From Imperialibacter sp040222815 (GTDB lineage Bacteria; Bacteroidota; Bacteroidia; Cytophagales; Cyclobacteriaceae), in contig NZ_JAVKCH010000013.1 in assembly GCF_040222815.1 (NCBI RefSeq), positions 1 to 64,000 of the forward strand: a DNA stretch of 64,000 bases, read 5' to 3'. Below are positions 34,520-42,789 of the stretch, in pieces; the first letter of the stretch is position 1, and every line of letters begins with the position of its first letter. The notes beneath the pieces were generated by a model. It did no database searches. It saw only the letters and a list, made by a program, of their open reading frames with translations, and was not told where the DNA came from. Position numbers and translations under genes: made by a program.

Positions 34520-35659
34520 CTACTCCATCAGGCTTATTTTGTACACGGTTGTTTCGTGGTATGTTTCCCCTGGTTTCAGCAGGGCGCTTGGAAAATCAGG
34601 CTTGTTGGGTGAGTCAGGGAAATGCTGCGTTTCAAGGCAAAAGCCAGTATTCCTGCTGTAAGGTATCCCGTCGTCACTTTTTACGTTGCCGTTCAGGAAG
34701 TTGCCGGTATAGAACTGGACACCTGGTTGGGTGGTGGCCATGTCGAGCCTTCTGCCGGAGATAGAGTCGGTAGCAATCGCCCCAGGTCTTAGCTTTCCTG
34801 GCTCTCCGTCAATTACGAAATTGTGATCGTAGCCGTAAGGATCGCCCCCTGTATCTGCTATTCTGGAGCCAATTTTCATGGGCGGGCCAAAGTCGAATGG
34901 TGTTCCTGCCACGGGGGCCAGTTCACCAGTGGGAATAAGGCCAGCATCCACAGGTGTATACTTTTGCGCTTTAATCCTTAACTCATGGTTCAAGATGGTG
35001 TTGGCAGGGCTTCCTGTCAGGTTGAAGTAGCTGTGGTTTGTCAAATTCAGTACTGTAGCCTTATCAGTAGTGGCTGTGTAGTCGATTTTTAGCTCATTTT
35101 TGGCAGTCAAAGTGTAAACTACTTTCACTTGCAGGTTGCCAGGATAGCCTTCCTCGCCGTCGACACTCAAGTAGCTAAGTTCCAGCGAAGGTTCGTCTCC
35201 ATCCACTGCTTTGGCAGTCCATATTTGTTTGTCGAAGCCTTTTGTGCCACCGTGAAGGTGATTCTCTCCATTGTTTTTGACTAGAGTATAAGTTTCTCCA
35301 TCAATGGTAAACTGGCCTTTGGCTATTCTGTTGGCATATCGGCCAGCAATAACACCAAAAAACGGATGGCCAGCCAAGTATGTTTTCAAACTGTCGAAGC
35401 CCAATACAATGGAAGAAACCTTTCCGTTTTTCTCGGGGAAATTCCACTTAGTGACAATTCCGCCATAGTTGGAGATTTTTACTTCAGAACCAGCGTCGTT
35501 GGTCAGCGTGAATAGCTGAACCTTTTTGCCATCTACCTCACCCCAATCTGCAGCAGATATGTTGGAGGCGGTTGTAGTCTCCTCGGTCTTTTCTTTAGTA
35601 GGCATTGTGCAAGCGTTTAGGCCCAGGGCCAATAAGCAAAGTAGTATAGTAGGTTTCAT
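34520..35659 (-). CDS. galM: Aldose 1-epimerase, exported lipoprotein
   Basis: A 379-residue GalM-type mutarotase. The start at 35659 (MKPTILLCLLALGLNAC) gives a clean SPII signal with the lipid-modified cysteine at about residue 17; the longer frame from 35686 lacks a better signal. Catalytic blocks are GRYANRIAKG, NHLHGGTKGFD, LTNHSYFNL and the C-terminal CLETQHFPDSPN (Glu). It equilibrates anomers of glucose, galactose or xylose, here apparently in the periplasm. It follows xylA by 54 bases, which suggests a role in xylose supply. Confidence 0.92.
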   Translation of the reverse strand: MKPTILLCLLALGLNACTMPTKEKTEETTTASNISAADWGEVDGKKVQLFTLTNDAGSEVKISNYGGIVTKWNFPEKNGKVSSIVLGFDSLKTYLAGHPFFGVIAGRYANRIAKGQFTIDGETYTLVKNNGENHLHGGTKGFDKQIWTAKAVDGDEPSLELSYLSVDGEEGYPGNLQVKVVYTLTAKNELKIDYTATTDKATVLNLTNHSYFNLTGSPANTILNHELRIKAQKYTPVDAGLIPTGELAPVAGTPFDFGPPMKIGSRIADTGGDPYGYDHNFVIDGEPGKLRPGAIATDSISGRRLDMATTQPGVQFYTGNFLNGNVKSDDGIPYSRNTGFCLETQHFPDSPNKPDFPSALLKPGETYHETTVYKISLME

Positions 35660-35713
35660 AATGGTAAGGTAAAGCCAGAGCATCACTTTTGATGCGCTGG
35701 CTGTGGTTTTGGT

Positions 35714-37042
35714 CTAGATGTACCTGTTGATCAGGTTCTCGATATATTCCTGACGACCACTGGTCATGGCAGGCTCTCCGTTTTCGGCAGCATAGTTGCG
35801 AAGATCTTCCAAAGAGAGCTTACCCTGCTCAAACTCCTTGCCTTTTCCGCTGTCGAATGAGGCATAACGGTCTTTGCGAATCTTCTTGTATTCCGACTTC
35901 TGCAAAATGTTGTCGGCAGCTACCAGGGCACGAGCAAAGATGTCGACACCACCAATATGGGCATAGAACAAGTCCTCCATGTCAGTAGAGTTTCTTCTGA
36001 TCTTAGCATCGAAGTTGATGCCACCACCACCAAAGCCTCCGTTTTGCAAAATGATCATCATAGCTTCGGTAACCTCGGTGATATCGTTGGGGAACTGATC
36101 AGTATCCCAGCCGTTCTGGTAATCGCCTCTGTTGGCATCAATAGAACCAAGCAAGCCTGCATCGGATGCCACCTGCAGTTCATGGGTAAATGTATGGCCA
36201 GCTAATGTAGCATGGTTTACTTCGATATTCAGTTTGAAATCGTTGAGCAAATCGTGCTGACGAAGGAAGCCAATTACAGTGGCTGAGTCGTAGTCGTACT
36301 GATGCTTGGTTGGCTCGCATGGCTTAGGCTCAATAAAGAAGGTGCCTTTGAAGCCTTGCTTACGGGCATAGTCTTTGGCTTTGTGAAGGAACATTGCCAG
36401 GTGATCCTGCTCTCTCTTCATGTCAGTGTTCAGAAGCGACATGTAGCCTTCACGACCTCCCCAGAACACATAATTTTCGCCTCCAAGATAGATTGTCGCA
36501 TCCAAAGCGGCTTTTACCTGTGCCGCACCATGGGTAAGTACATGGAAATCCGGGTTGGTAGAAGCGCCATTCATATACCTGACATGGGAGAACAGGTTGG
36601 CTGTGCCCCAGAGTAATTTTACGCCGCTGGCCGCCTGTTTTTTCTTGGCGTACTCGGCAAGTGCATGAAGCCTTTTTTCATTTTCAACCACATTGTCTCC
36701 ATAGTCAACTACGTCCACATCGTGGAAGCAATAGTACGGAAGGCCCAATTTTGTCATGAATTCGAAAGCAGCGTCCATCTTGTCCTTTGCTCGTTCTACC
36801 GCATCGGCTTTCAAATCCCAGGGGAAAATATGCGTGGGTGCTCCGAAAGGATCGGCACCGCTGCCAACAAAGGAGTGCCAGTAGGCAACCGCAAACCGCA
36901 GGTGCTCTTTCATTGTTTTGCCTGCTACTACTTTGTTTTCGTCATACCAGCGGTAGGCCATAGGGTTGTCGGAGCCCTGTCCTTCAAATTTAATTTGACC
37001 TATGCCTTTGAAAAATTCTTTTTCTCCAAGAGTTATTGCCAT
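35714..37042 (-). CDS. xylA: Xylose isomerase
   Basis: A 442-residue class II xylose isomerase. Catalytic and metal residues are in YYCFHDVDVV (His/Asp), FIEPKPCEPTKHQYD (Glu), VNHATLAGHTFTHEL and SIDANRGDYQNGWDTDQFP. It converts D-xylose to D-xylulose in the cytoplasm with Mg or Mn. It is transcribed with galM. Xylulokinase lies about 1.9 kb upstream on the same strand but is separated by a gene on the opposite strand. Confidence 0.97.
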   Translation of the reverse strand: MAITLGEKEFFKGIGQIKFEGQGSDNPMAYRWYDENKVVAGKTMKEHLRFAVAYWHSFVGSGADPFGAPTHIFPWDLKADAVERAKDKMDAAFEFMTKLGLPYYCFHDVDVVDYGDNVVENEKRLHALAEYAKKKQAASGVKLLWGTANLFSHVRYMNGASTNPDFHVLTHGAAQVKAALDATIYLGGENYVFWGGREGYMSLLNTDMKREQDHLAMFLHKAKDYARKQGFKGTFFIEPKPCEPTKHQYDYDSATVIGFLRQHDLLNDFKLNIEVNHATLAGHTFTHELQVASDAGLLGSIDANRGDYQNGWDTDQFPNDITEVTEAMMIILQNGGFGGGGINFDAKIRRNSTDMEDLFYAHIGGVDIFARALVAADNILQKSEYKKIRKDRYASFDSGKGKEFEQGKLSLEDLRNYAAENGEPAMTSGRQEYIENLINRYI

Positions 37043-37324
37043 GTTTCAAGTGTTTTTAGGGGTTTAAAAAACAGGGCGTTAAGTTAGCAGAATAATGAGA
37101 TGAAGGCGAAAAATTTTCCACTTTATAACTTTTTCCAACTGTTGTTCTGTTTGAAGTGGTGTTTCTCAGATAGGCTTTTACCCAAAAATATTTATTGACA
37201 CCTCCAACCTTTCGATTTCAATTTTCGTCTACTCAACAGCTTTACCATCCACACCTACTGACCGAAACTTCTACTGGATGATTTTTTTAGAGCGAGTAGC
37301 AATATTTTTAATTTTCAAATAAAC
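37043..37324. other. Divergent intergenic region, xylA / lipoprotein
   Basis: 282 A/T-rich bases between divergent starts. No open reading frame, strong inverted repeat or confident promoter match was seen. Confidence 0.4.
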
Positions 37325-38839
37325 ATGAAGGTCAAATTTCTTAACTTTTTTGCAGCCACTGCCCTGGTGGGTATGTTTGCGGCCTGTTCTGGCGACGACG
37401 ATGCGCTTCCAGGTGAAAATGAAAACCCAGGGAGTCAAAAAGCATCAATAAAGCTTTCTTTTAACTCGCCTCCACTTTTCAACGCATCGGAAAGGCAACC
37501 AGCATACGCTGTAATTGCCATGACGGACAGCAAAGATTTGGAGGTGGTGAGCAATAAGAAAGTAGCACTTTCCCTCAAGGCAGGGAGTTATTTCACTGAG
37601 GCATTTGAAATGCCTTCGGCCACCTACCGACTTTCCAGCTTTGTGGTTTTCAATGCTGAGGATAAAGTGGTGCTGGCAACCCCGCATGAAGGATCGCTGA
37701 AGGGAGAAGAGCTCCAGATGGGTTTGCCGCTGGTGGTTGACGGAAAAGCTGGGGGTGCCATTGTGGCTAACACAGAAGTGGACCAGGTCTTTGTAGTTGA
37801 GGATGCTGCCGACTTTGGTTACACTGTAGAGGTGTTTGGTGGCAAGAGCGATGAAGTGATCGTTGTTTCCTTTAGTGCATCTGTCAATGTTGGTGGGTTT
37901 GTTTATGACGATATCAAGCCGTCGGTATTAATTACGGCTACCGACGACGAAGGTAATTCGTGGTCAGTTGGCAGAGATATTGAAGGCGTGGAGAATATCA
38001 GCATTCCGACAAGATTCGACAATTATTACATTAGCTGGACGCACTGGGGCGATATTTACGAGAAAGAGCTGACAAGAGAGGAGCTTTTTGAGAAGCGTGC
38101 AGTGAAACTGGAAGGGCAAAAAGCAGCCAAAAGGCTGAAGAGTGAGACTGAGTATATGCTGCTGGCTGAGGGTTCGAAGCTGGAAAGCCACGTAGATTAC
38201 ATTTACAATGAGGAAGGCAAGCTAGCAAGGAGAGATTTTTACCACTTCAATCACGATACCAATGAGTGGGTACTACAGCTGATCACATGGTACGAGTATA
38301 AGAACGGCCGACTGGATAACGTCAAAAGGACTACGGACAATACGCTGCTTGATACGCAGCAGTACTATTACAGAAGCGATGGCAAGGTTTCAAAAGTTGT
38401 GCAAACAGGATTAAACGGAGGTCAGGAAGCCGTCTGGTTATATAACTCGCAGACAGATGCGTTTACTGGCATACGGTACAGTTTTGACAATGGGAATTTT
38501 TTCACCTATCACTACGAATTTGACAAAGGAAACATCGTTTCTGAGTATTCGGGTGTGGGCGGTACAGCGGGATCTAGTTCCAGCCAAAAGCACTACGATT
38601 CCTTTATCAACCCCCACTATCTGCTGGGAATCACGGACTATTTTCTTCGTCAGTCAAGCAAGAACAACGTGAATGGCGAGACTCAAAGTTATGCCGGGAG
38701 CTTCCCAATATATGTGCCTGGCCAGTACACCTACACTTATCACAACGGCTACCCTACGGAGAAAGAGGTGAAGTATGTTGGCTACCAGAATCCGACTGCT
38801 ACTTATACCTCAAAAACTGTTTACGAGTACGAAAACTAA
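37325..38839 (+). CDS. Orphan SPII lipoprotein with YD-like repeats
   Basis: A 504-residue lipoprotein (lipobox GMFAAC, C21), followed by an acidic linker and an Ig-like N-terminal half. From about residue 280 it has repeating tyrosine/aspartate strands (YIYNEEGKLARR, YYYRSDGKVSKV, YHYEFDKGNIVSEY) resembling Rhs/YD beta-hairpin repeats. No enzyme motif was found. It is inserted, in opposite orientation, between xylA and xylB. The function is unknown; a surface-exposed binding or adhesion role is a guess. Confidence 0.65.
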   Translation: MKVKFLNFFAATALVGMFAACSGDDDALPGENENPGSQKASIKLSFNSPPLFNASERQPAYAVIAMTDSKDLEVVSNKKVALSLKAGSYFTEAFEMPSATYRLSSFVVFNAEDKVVLATPHEGSLKGEELQMGLPLVVDGKAGGAIVANTEVDQVFVVEDAADFGYTVEVFGGKSDEVIVVSFSASVNVGGFVYDDIKPSVLITATDDEGNSWSVGRDIEGVENISIPTRFDNYYISWTHWGDIYEKELTREELFEKRAVKLEGQKAAKRLKSETEYMLLAEGSKLESHVDYIYNEEGKLARRDFYHFNHDTNEWVLQLITWYEYKNGRLDNVKRTTDNTLLDTQQYYYRSDGKVSKVVQTGLNGGQEAVWLYNSQTDAFTGIRYSFDNGNFFTYHYEFDKGNIVSEYSGVGGTAGSSSSQKHYDSFINPHYLLGITDYFLRQSSKNNVNGETQSYAGSFPIYVPGQYTYTYHNGYPTEKEVKYVGYQNPTATYTSKTVYEYEN

Positions 38840-38853
38840 CAGGCCAAAAGACG

Positions 38854-38890
38854 AAAAAGGCTGCTATTTTATCACGATAGCAGCCCATTT
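38854..38890. terminator. Bidirectional terminator between lipoprotein and xylB
   Basis: GGCTGCTAT (38859-38867) and ATAGCAGCC (38877-38885) form a perfect nine-base stem with a GAAAAA tract on one side and CATTTCT on the other, between convergent genes. Confidence 0.75.
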
Positions 38891-38893
38891 CTA

Positions 38894-40372
38894 TTAATCA
38901 AGGTGGCTTTTCAAAATTGCAAGCCACTTTTCATAATGGGGCTCATAGTCGATATTTTTTGAAGGTTCCACTACCCGAAGCCTTTTCATGTTCTTGAAGG
39001 CGTCTTTCTGGTCGGCGTAAACGCCAGCGCCCAAGCCGGCACCTACTGCCGCCCCCACACTACCGTCGCCCTCATAGAGCTCTACAGGCACGCCTGTTAC
39101 GTTCACAAATGCCTCTGTGAACACGTCGCTCAGGAACATGTTGGCGTAACTAGCCCTGATCACCTTCGGGCTCATGCCATTGTCTCTCATAATGTCGAGG
39201 CCGTAGCGGAACGAGAAGGCAATGCCTTCCTGAGCCGCTCTGAACAATTCGTGCGGGCCATGAGTGTTGAGGTCAATGGTGTGGATGTGGGCACCTATTA
39301 GTTTGTTTTCAAGCATTCGCTCCACGCCGTTGCCAAAAGGCATCACATAGAGGCCTCTGCTTCCAGGCTTTGCTTTGGCTGCTTCTTCATTCATTTGCTC
39401 ATAGGTGAGGTGCTGTCCCGCCACAGATTTTATCCAGCGGTTCATAATGCCGGTGCCGTTGATGCAAAGCAGTACACCCAGTCGCTTTTTGTTGTTGGCA
39501 TAGTTCACATGAGCAAATGTGTTTACCCTCGACTGGGGGTCGTAGCTCACCTGGTCAGTTACGCCATAGATAACGCCGGAGGTGCCAGCAGTGGCGGCCA
39601 CTTCGCCTGGCTCAAATACATTGAGTGACAGGGCGTTGTTGGGCTGGTCTCCCGCCTTGTAGGTCACAGGAATGCCAGCTTTCAAACCTAACGGTTCGGC
39701 AACGGCATAACTCACTGTGCCGTGTTCTGAGAAGACTGGCTTGATGTCGGGCACCATGCTTTTTGAGAAGCCGAAATAGTTGAATACCGGATCAGAAAGC
39801 TCGTCCTTTTGAAAGTCCCAGAAAATTCCTTCAGAAAGAGAGGAAACGGATGTGGTAATTTCGCCCGTAAACTTCATGGCAATAAAGTCGCCGGGCAGCA
39901 TGAGCTTGTAGGTTTTATCGTACAGGAATGGCTCGTTTTCCTTTACCCAGGCGAGCTTGGAAGCTGTGAAATTACCGGGAGAGTTAAGTAGCGAGGAAAG
40001 GGCTACGCTTTTGCCGATGGCTTTGAACGCCTTATCGCCTATTTCCACAGCACGGCTATCGCACCAGATGATGGAGTCACGCAATACCTTTTGGTCTTTG
40101 TCCACTATCACCAGCCCGTGCATTTGGTAGGCAATACCAATAGCCCCAATGTCTTTGGGGTTGTATTTTTTGGTAGCGTTGAGCTTGGTAATGGCCTGCT
40201 GCGTGTATTCCCACCACATGTTGGGGGATTGTTCCGCCCAACCTGGCTCTGGCGACAAAATCGTCGCCTCCGTTTCCGGATAGTGTGTGGAGGCAATGCA
40301 TTTCTGCGTTTGGGCGTCCACTACAGAAATTTTGACGGAGGAAGTTCCTATATCTATACCTAATAATAACAT
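38894..40372 (-). CDS. xylB: Xylulokinase (FGGY family)
   Basis: A 492-residue FGGY kinase. The N-terminal GIDIGTSSVKISVVD is the phosphate-1 loop, IGIAYQMHGLVIVD and IIWCDSRA are typical xylulokinase blocks, and the C-terminal SLNVFEPGEVAATAGTSG and GSVGAAVGAGLG segments bind ATP. It phosphorylates D-xylulose to xylulose-5-phosphate for the pentose phosphate pathway. It matches xylA downstream on the same strand and is about the normal 490-500 residues. Confidence 0.93.
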   Translation of the reverse strand: MLLLGIDIGTSSVKISVVDAQTQKCIASTHYPETEATILSPEPGWAEQSPNMWWEYTQQAITKLNATKKYNPKDIGAIGIAYQMHGLVIVDKDQKVLRDSIIWCDSRAVEIGDKAFKAIGKSVALSSLLNSPGNFTASKLAWVKENEPFLYDKTYKLMLPGDFIAMKFTGEITTSVSSLSEGIFWDFQKDELSDPVFNYFGFSKSMVPDIKPVFSEHGTVSYAVAEPLGLKAGIPVTYKAGDQPNNALSLNVFEPGEVAATAGTSGVIYGVTDQVSYDPQSRVNTFAHVNYANNKKRLGVLLCINGTGIMNRWIKSVAGQHLTYEQMNEEAAKAKPGSRGLYVMPFGNGVERMLENKLIGAHIHTIDLNTHGPHELFRAAQEGIAFSFRYGLDIMRDNGMSPKVIRASYANMFLSDVFTEAFVNVTGVPVELYEGDGSVGAAVGAGLGAGVYADQKDAFKNMKRLRVVEPSKNIDYEPHYEKWLAILKSHLD

Positions 40373-40473
40373 GATGCAAATTTGATTAAATGTGAGCTAA
40401 AATAGCAAACCTATCCCAAATCCGTTTCATTTTACGGACTGGGTGCTAGATTAAGTTTCGGTGATGTAAGCTA

Positions 40474-40965
40474 CTAAATAGTCAACAGCAGGCCGTAATT
40501 CTCGTCAGTGTCAGAGAAAAAAGACTCGGAAAGGTTTTCTCCCTGCGCTTTGTAGTCGGGCTGTTGTTTTTGATATGAGGAATTTAGCAGTGGAGATGAA
40601 ACAAGGAAGTCCGCTGTTGCTCTGTTGCAGGCAACGGGAATGTTCCAGGCCATGCCTATTCGCAGCAACGCCTTCACTTCAGGGTCGCTTGGCAACTGTG
40701 CTAAAGGATCCCAGAAAAAGATAAGAATGTCTATTTCTCCTTCGGAAATTTTAGTGGCTATTTGTTGATTACCACCCATCGAGCCACTTTTTACCTTGGT
40801 CACAGGCAAGTTGAGCTCTTTTTCTACAAGGTTCCCGGTAGCTTCGGTGGCGAAAAGAGAATGACCAGCTAATACACCCTTGTTAAAGAGTGCCCACTCA
40901 ATCAGGTCTTTCTTTTTATAATCGTGCGCAACAAGCGCTATATTCTTTTTATCTATCGTATTCAT
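40474..40965 (-). CDS. Methylglyoxal synthase homologue with altered active site
   Basis: A 163-residue MgsA-fold protein from the ATG at 40965 (in-frame ATGs at 40992 and 41022 add 9-19 residues). Alignment with E. coli MgsA is gapless through the core with an offset of five. H14 and D15 (VAHDYKK) match H19 and D20, and D86 (FFWDPL) matches D91. However, the catalytic base D71 is N66 (GGNQQ), H98 is S93 and D101 is E96 (LPSDPEVK). MgsA converts dihydroxyacetone phosphate to methylglyoxal. With three catalytic positions changed, this protein may be inactive, slower, or adapted to another ligand. It lies 100 bases upstream of xylB. Confidence 0.8.
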   Translation of the reverse strand: MNTIDKKNIALVAHDYKKKDLIEWALFNKGVLAGHSLFATEATGNLVEKELNLPVTKVKSGSMGGNQQIATKISEGEIDILIFFWDPLAQLPSDPEVKALLRIGMAWNIPVACNRATADFLVSSPLLNSSYQKQQPDYKAQGENLSESFFSDTDENYGLLLTI

Positions 40966-41284
40966 TGTTGTGTCAACTTTCAAGTCAATCATATTCTGTC
41001 CAGACACCAAGTAGTGTGCCAATCTCTCAATGATTTATACAAATTTAACCCTTTTTCTTAATAAAAGATTCGTTTCATTGCAACGTAATCAGGCCATTAG
41101 AGGTTGTGTTTTCCGGAGAAATCGATTGCAAAGTTCTTAACAAACCGTTGCAGAGAAATTTCGCTCAGGCATTTTTTTTCACTGGAATAGAAACTTCAAA
41201 GGTGCATCATCAAAAATGATTTTGTGGTGACCGTCAAAAGGTTTAACTATATCCTCAGGAGACGGTAGATTTGACTGATTAGAG
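40966..41284. other. Divergent promoter region, MgsA homologue / permease
   Basis: 319 bases with no credible gene apart from possible N-terminal extension of the MgsA homologue up to 41022. On the minus strand TAAATTTG (41040-41047) fits the Bacteroidota -7 consensus TAnnTTTG. No matching -33 TTTG lies at the right distance. Nothing else was recognised. Confidence 0.3.
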
Positions 41285-42781
41285 ATGGCAAAAAAAGAGG
41301 GTGGAGAGAAAACAGGGCTGACAAGGCAAATGGGCATTCTGGGCCTTGCAGCTACTGGCATTTGCTCGATGATGGGGGCAGGCATCAACGTGGTGCCTTT
41401 CATGATACAGCGAAATGTGCCTGGAATCGGCCCCTATGTGCTTCCGGCTTTTTTGGTGGCTGCAGTGCCTGCCATTCTTGCAGCCATGGCCTATGCGATA
41501 CTCAGTTCGGCTATGCCAAGAGCGGGTGGCAGCTATGTTCATGTAAGTCGGTCACTCAACCCCTACCTGGGTTTTGTAGCGAGCTTTTCCCAGTGGTTTG
41601 GCCTTTCCGTGGCCATTGGCGTTGTGTCCTACGTGGTCGTTCCTTTCCTGCGAGATGTCGCCTTTGGCCTTGGGTGGCCGGAAATAGGAGAAATTTTGGA
41701 GTTGGGCTTTGTTCGCCTGGCTATTTCATTTGCCTTCCTTTGGATTTTTGTTCTTGTTAATATCCAGGGTATTAAGCTGTATGAGCGTACACTGATTCCG
41801 CTGATGTTTATGATGTTCGGCCTTGGTGCTATTGTGATTGTGGTGGGCTTTGCGCACGACCAGACCGACTTCGTGTCTGCCATTCAGGTAAAAGAAGGCA
41901 GGCAAATTGCAGAGGCGGCGGCCCTGGCTTTTGATTGGAAGATTTTTGTGACAGCCTCGGCCTTGCTGTTTTCCAGCTTTATCGGGTTTGACTCGATAGC
42001 GCAGGCAGGAGGCGAGGCGAAGAATCCGGGCAAGTCGCTGCCCATTGCGATAGCTATCGCCATTCTGACTGTGGGTGCGTTTTACTTCCTATTTACATGG
42101 GCTGTTTATCATACCGTGCCGTGGGATTTCATAGCAGCTGAATCGATGCAAAAAGACATTTCGGCACCTGGCCTGCTGAGCTATGTGCTTCCGCCGGTTT
42201 GGGGTGTGCTTATTTTGGCTGGTGCTGCCATTGCGCTGATCAATGACTTACCTGCCATGATCCTGTCGGTTTCCAGACTCATGTTTGCCTGGGCTGAGGA
42301 TGGAATATTTCCTAAGAGCGTCGCACGGGTGCACCCCGTGCGAAAAACTCCTGCGACGGCCATTATCGTCAGCGGAGCTATGGCTTCGATTGGAATATTG
42401 GGCTGTCACCTGGCGAGCGATTTCTTTTTAGGGATAGATATCATGGTGACGTCTATGCTCGTTAATTTCCTTTTGATGGTGATCTCTGTTTATTCTTTGC
42501 AGAAAAGAAACCCAACGCTGGCAAAAGGTATCGTGGTGGTGAAGGAGCGATGGAAGCAGGTTTTTATTGCTGTGGCTGGAGCTGTTTTGTTAGGTAGCTT
42601 GCTCATAGTGCATATTGTCAAAGACCTGGCAAGCAATCCCGGAGCATGGTATTTCCATTCTACCTTTATATGGATAGTGGTGATGATTGTCGCTACAATG
42701 ATTTATTTTCGTGAAAAAAGAAAACTCACCAGCCAGGGGATCAACCTGACTGAGAGGTTTTCGCAACTACCCCCTGAATAA
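41285..42781 (+). CDS. APC family amino-acid permease
   Basis: A 498-residue APC-superfamily transporter with about 12-13 membrane helices. The first helix carries the unwound-helix motif GICSMMGAGINVVPF, and the sixth carries SSFIGFDSIAQAGGEAKNPGKSLP, both typical of amino acid/polyamine permeases. The substrate is probably an amino acid or amine. The next gene starts eight bases downstream and encodes an AKR-RidA fusion. This suggests uptake of a compound that yields a carbonyl and an enamine/imine intermediate. Confidence 0.87.
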   Translation: MAKKEGGEKTGLTRQMGILGLAATGICSMMGAGINVVPFMIQRNVPGIGPYVLPAFLVAAVPAILAAMAYAILSSAMPRAGGSYVHVSRSLNPYLGFVASFSQWFGLSVAIGVVSYVVVPFLRDVAFGLGWPEIGEILELGFVRLAISFAFLWIFVLVNIQGIKLYERTLIPLMFMMFGLGAIVIVVGFAHDQTDFVSAIQVKEGRQIAEAAALAFDWKIFVTASALLFSSFIGFDSIAQAGGEAKNPGKSLPIAIAIAILTVGAFYFLFTWAVYHTVPWDFIAAESMQKDISAPGLLSYVLPPVWGVLILAGAAIALINDLPAMILSVSRLMFAWAEDGIFPKSVARVHPVRKTPATAIIVSGAMASIGILGCHLASDFFLGIDIMVTSMLVNFLLMVISVYSLQKRNPTLAKGIVVVKERWKQVFIAVAGAVLLGSLLIVHIVKDLASNPGAWYFHSTFIWIVVMIVATMIYFREKRKLTSQGINLTERFSQLPPE

Positions 42782-42789
42782 GATTAGCT

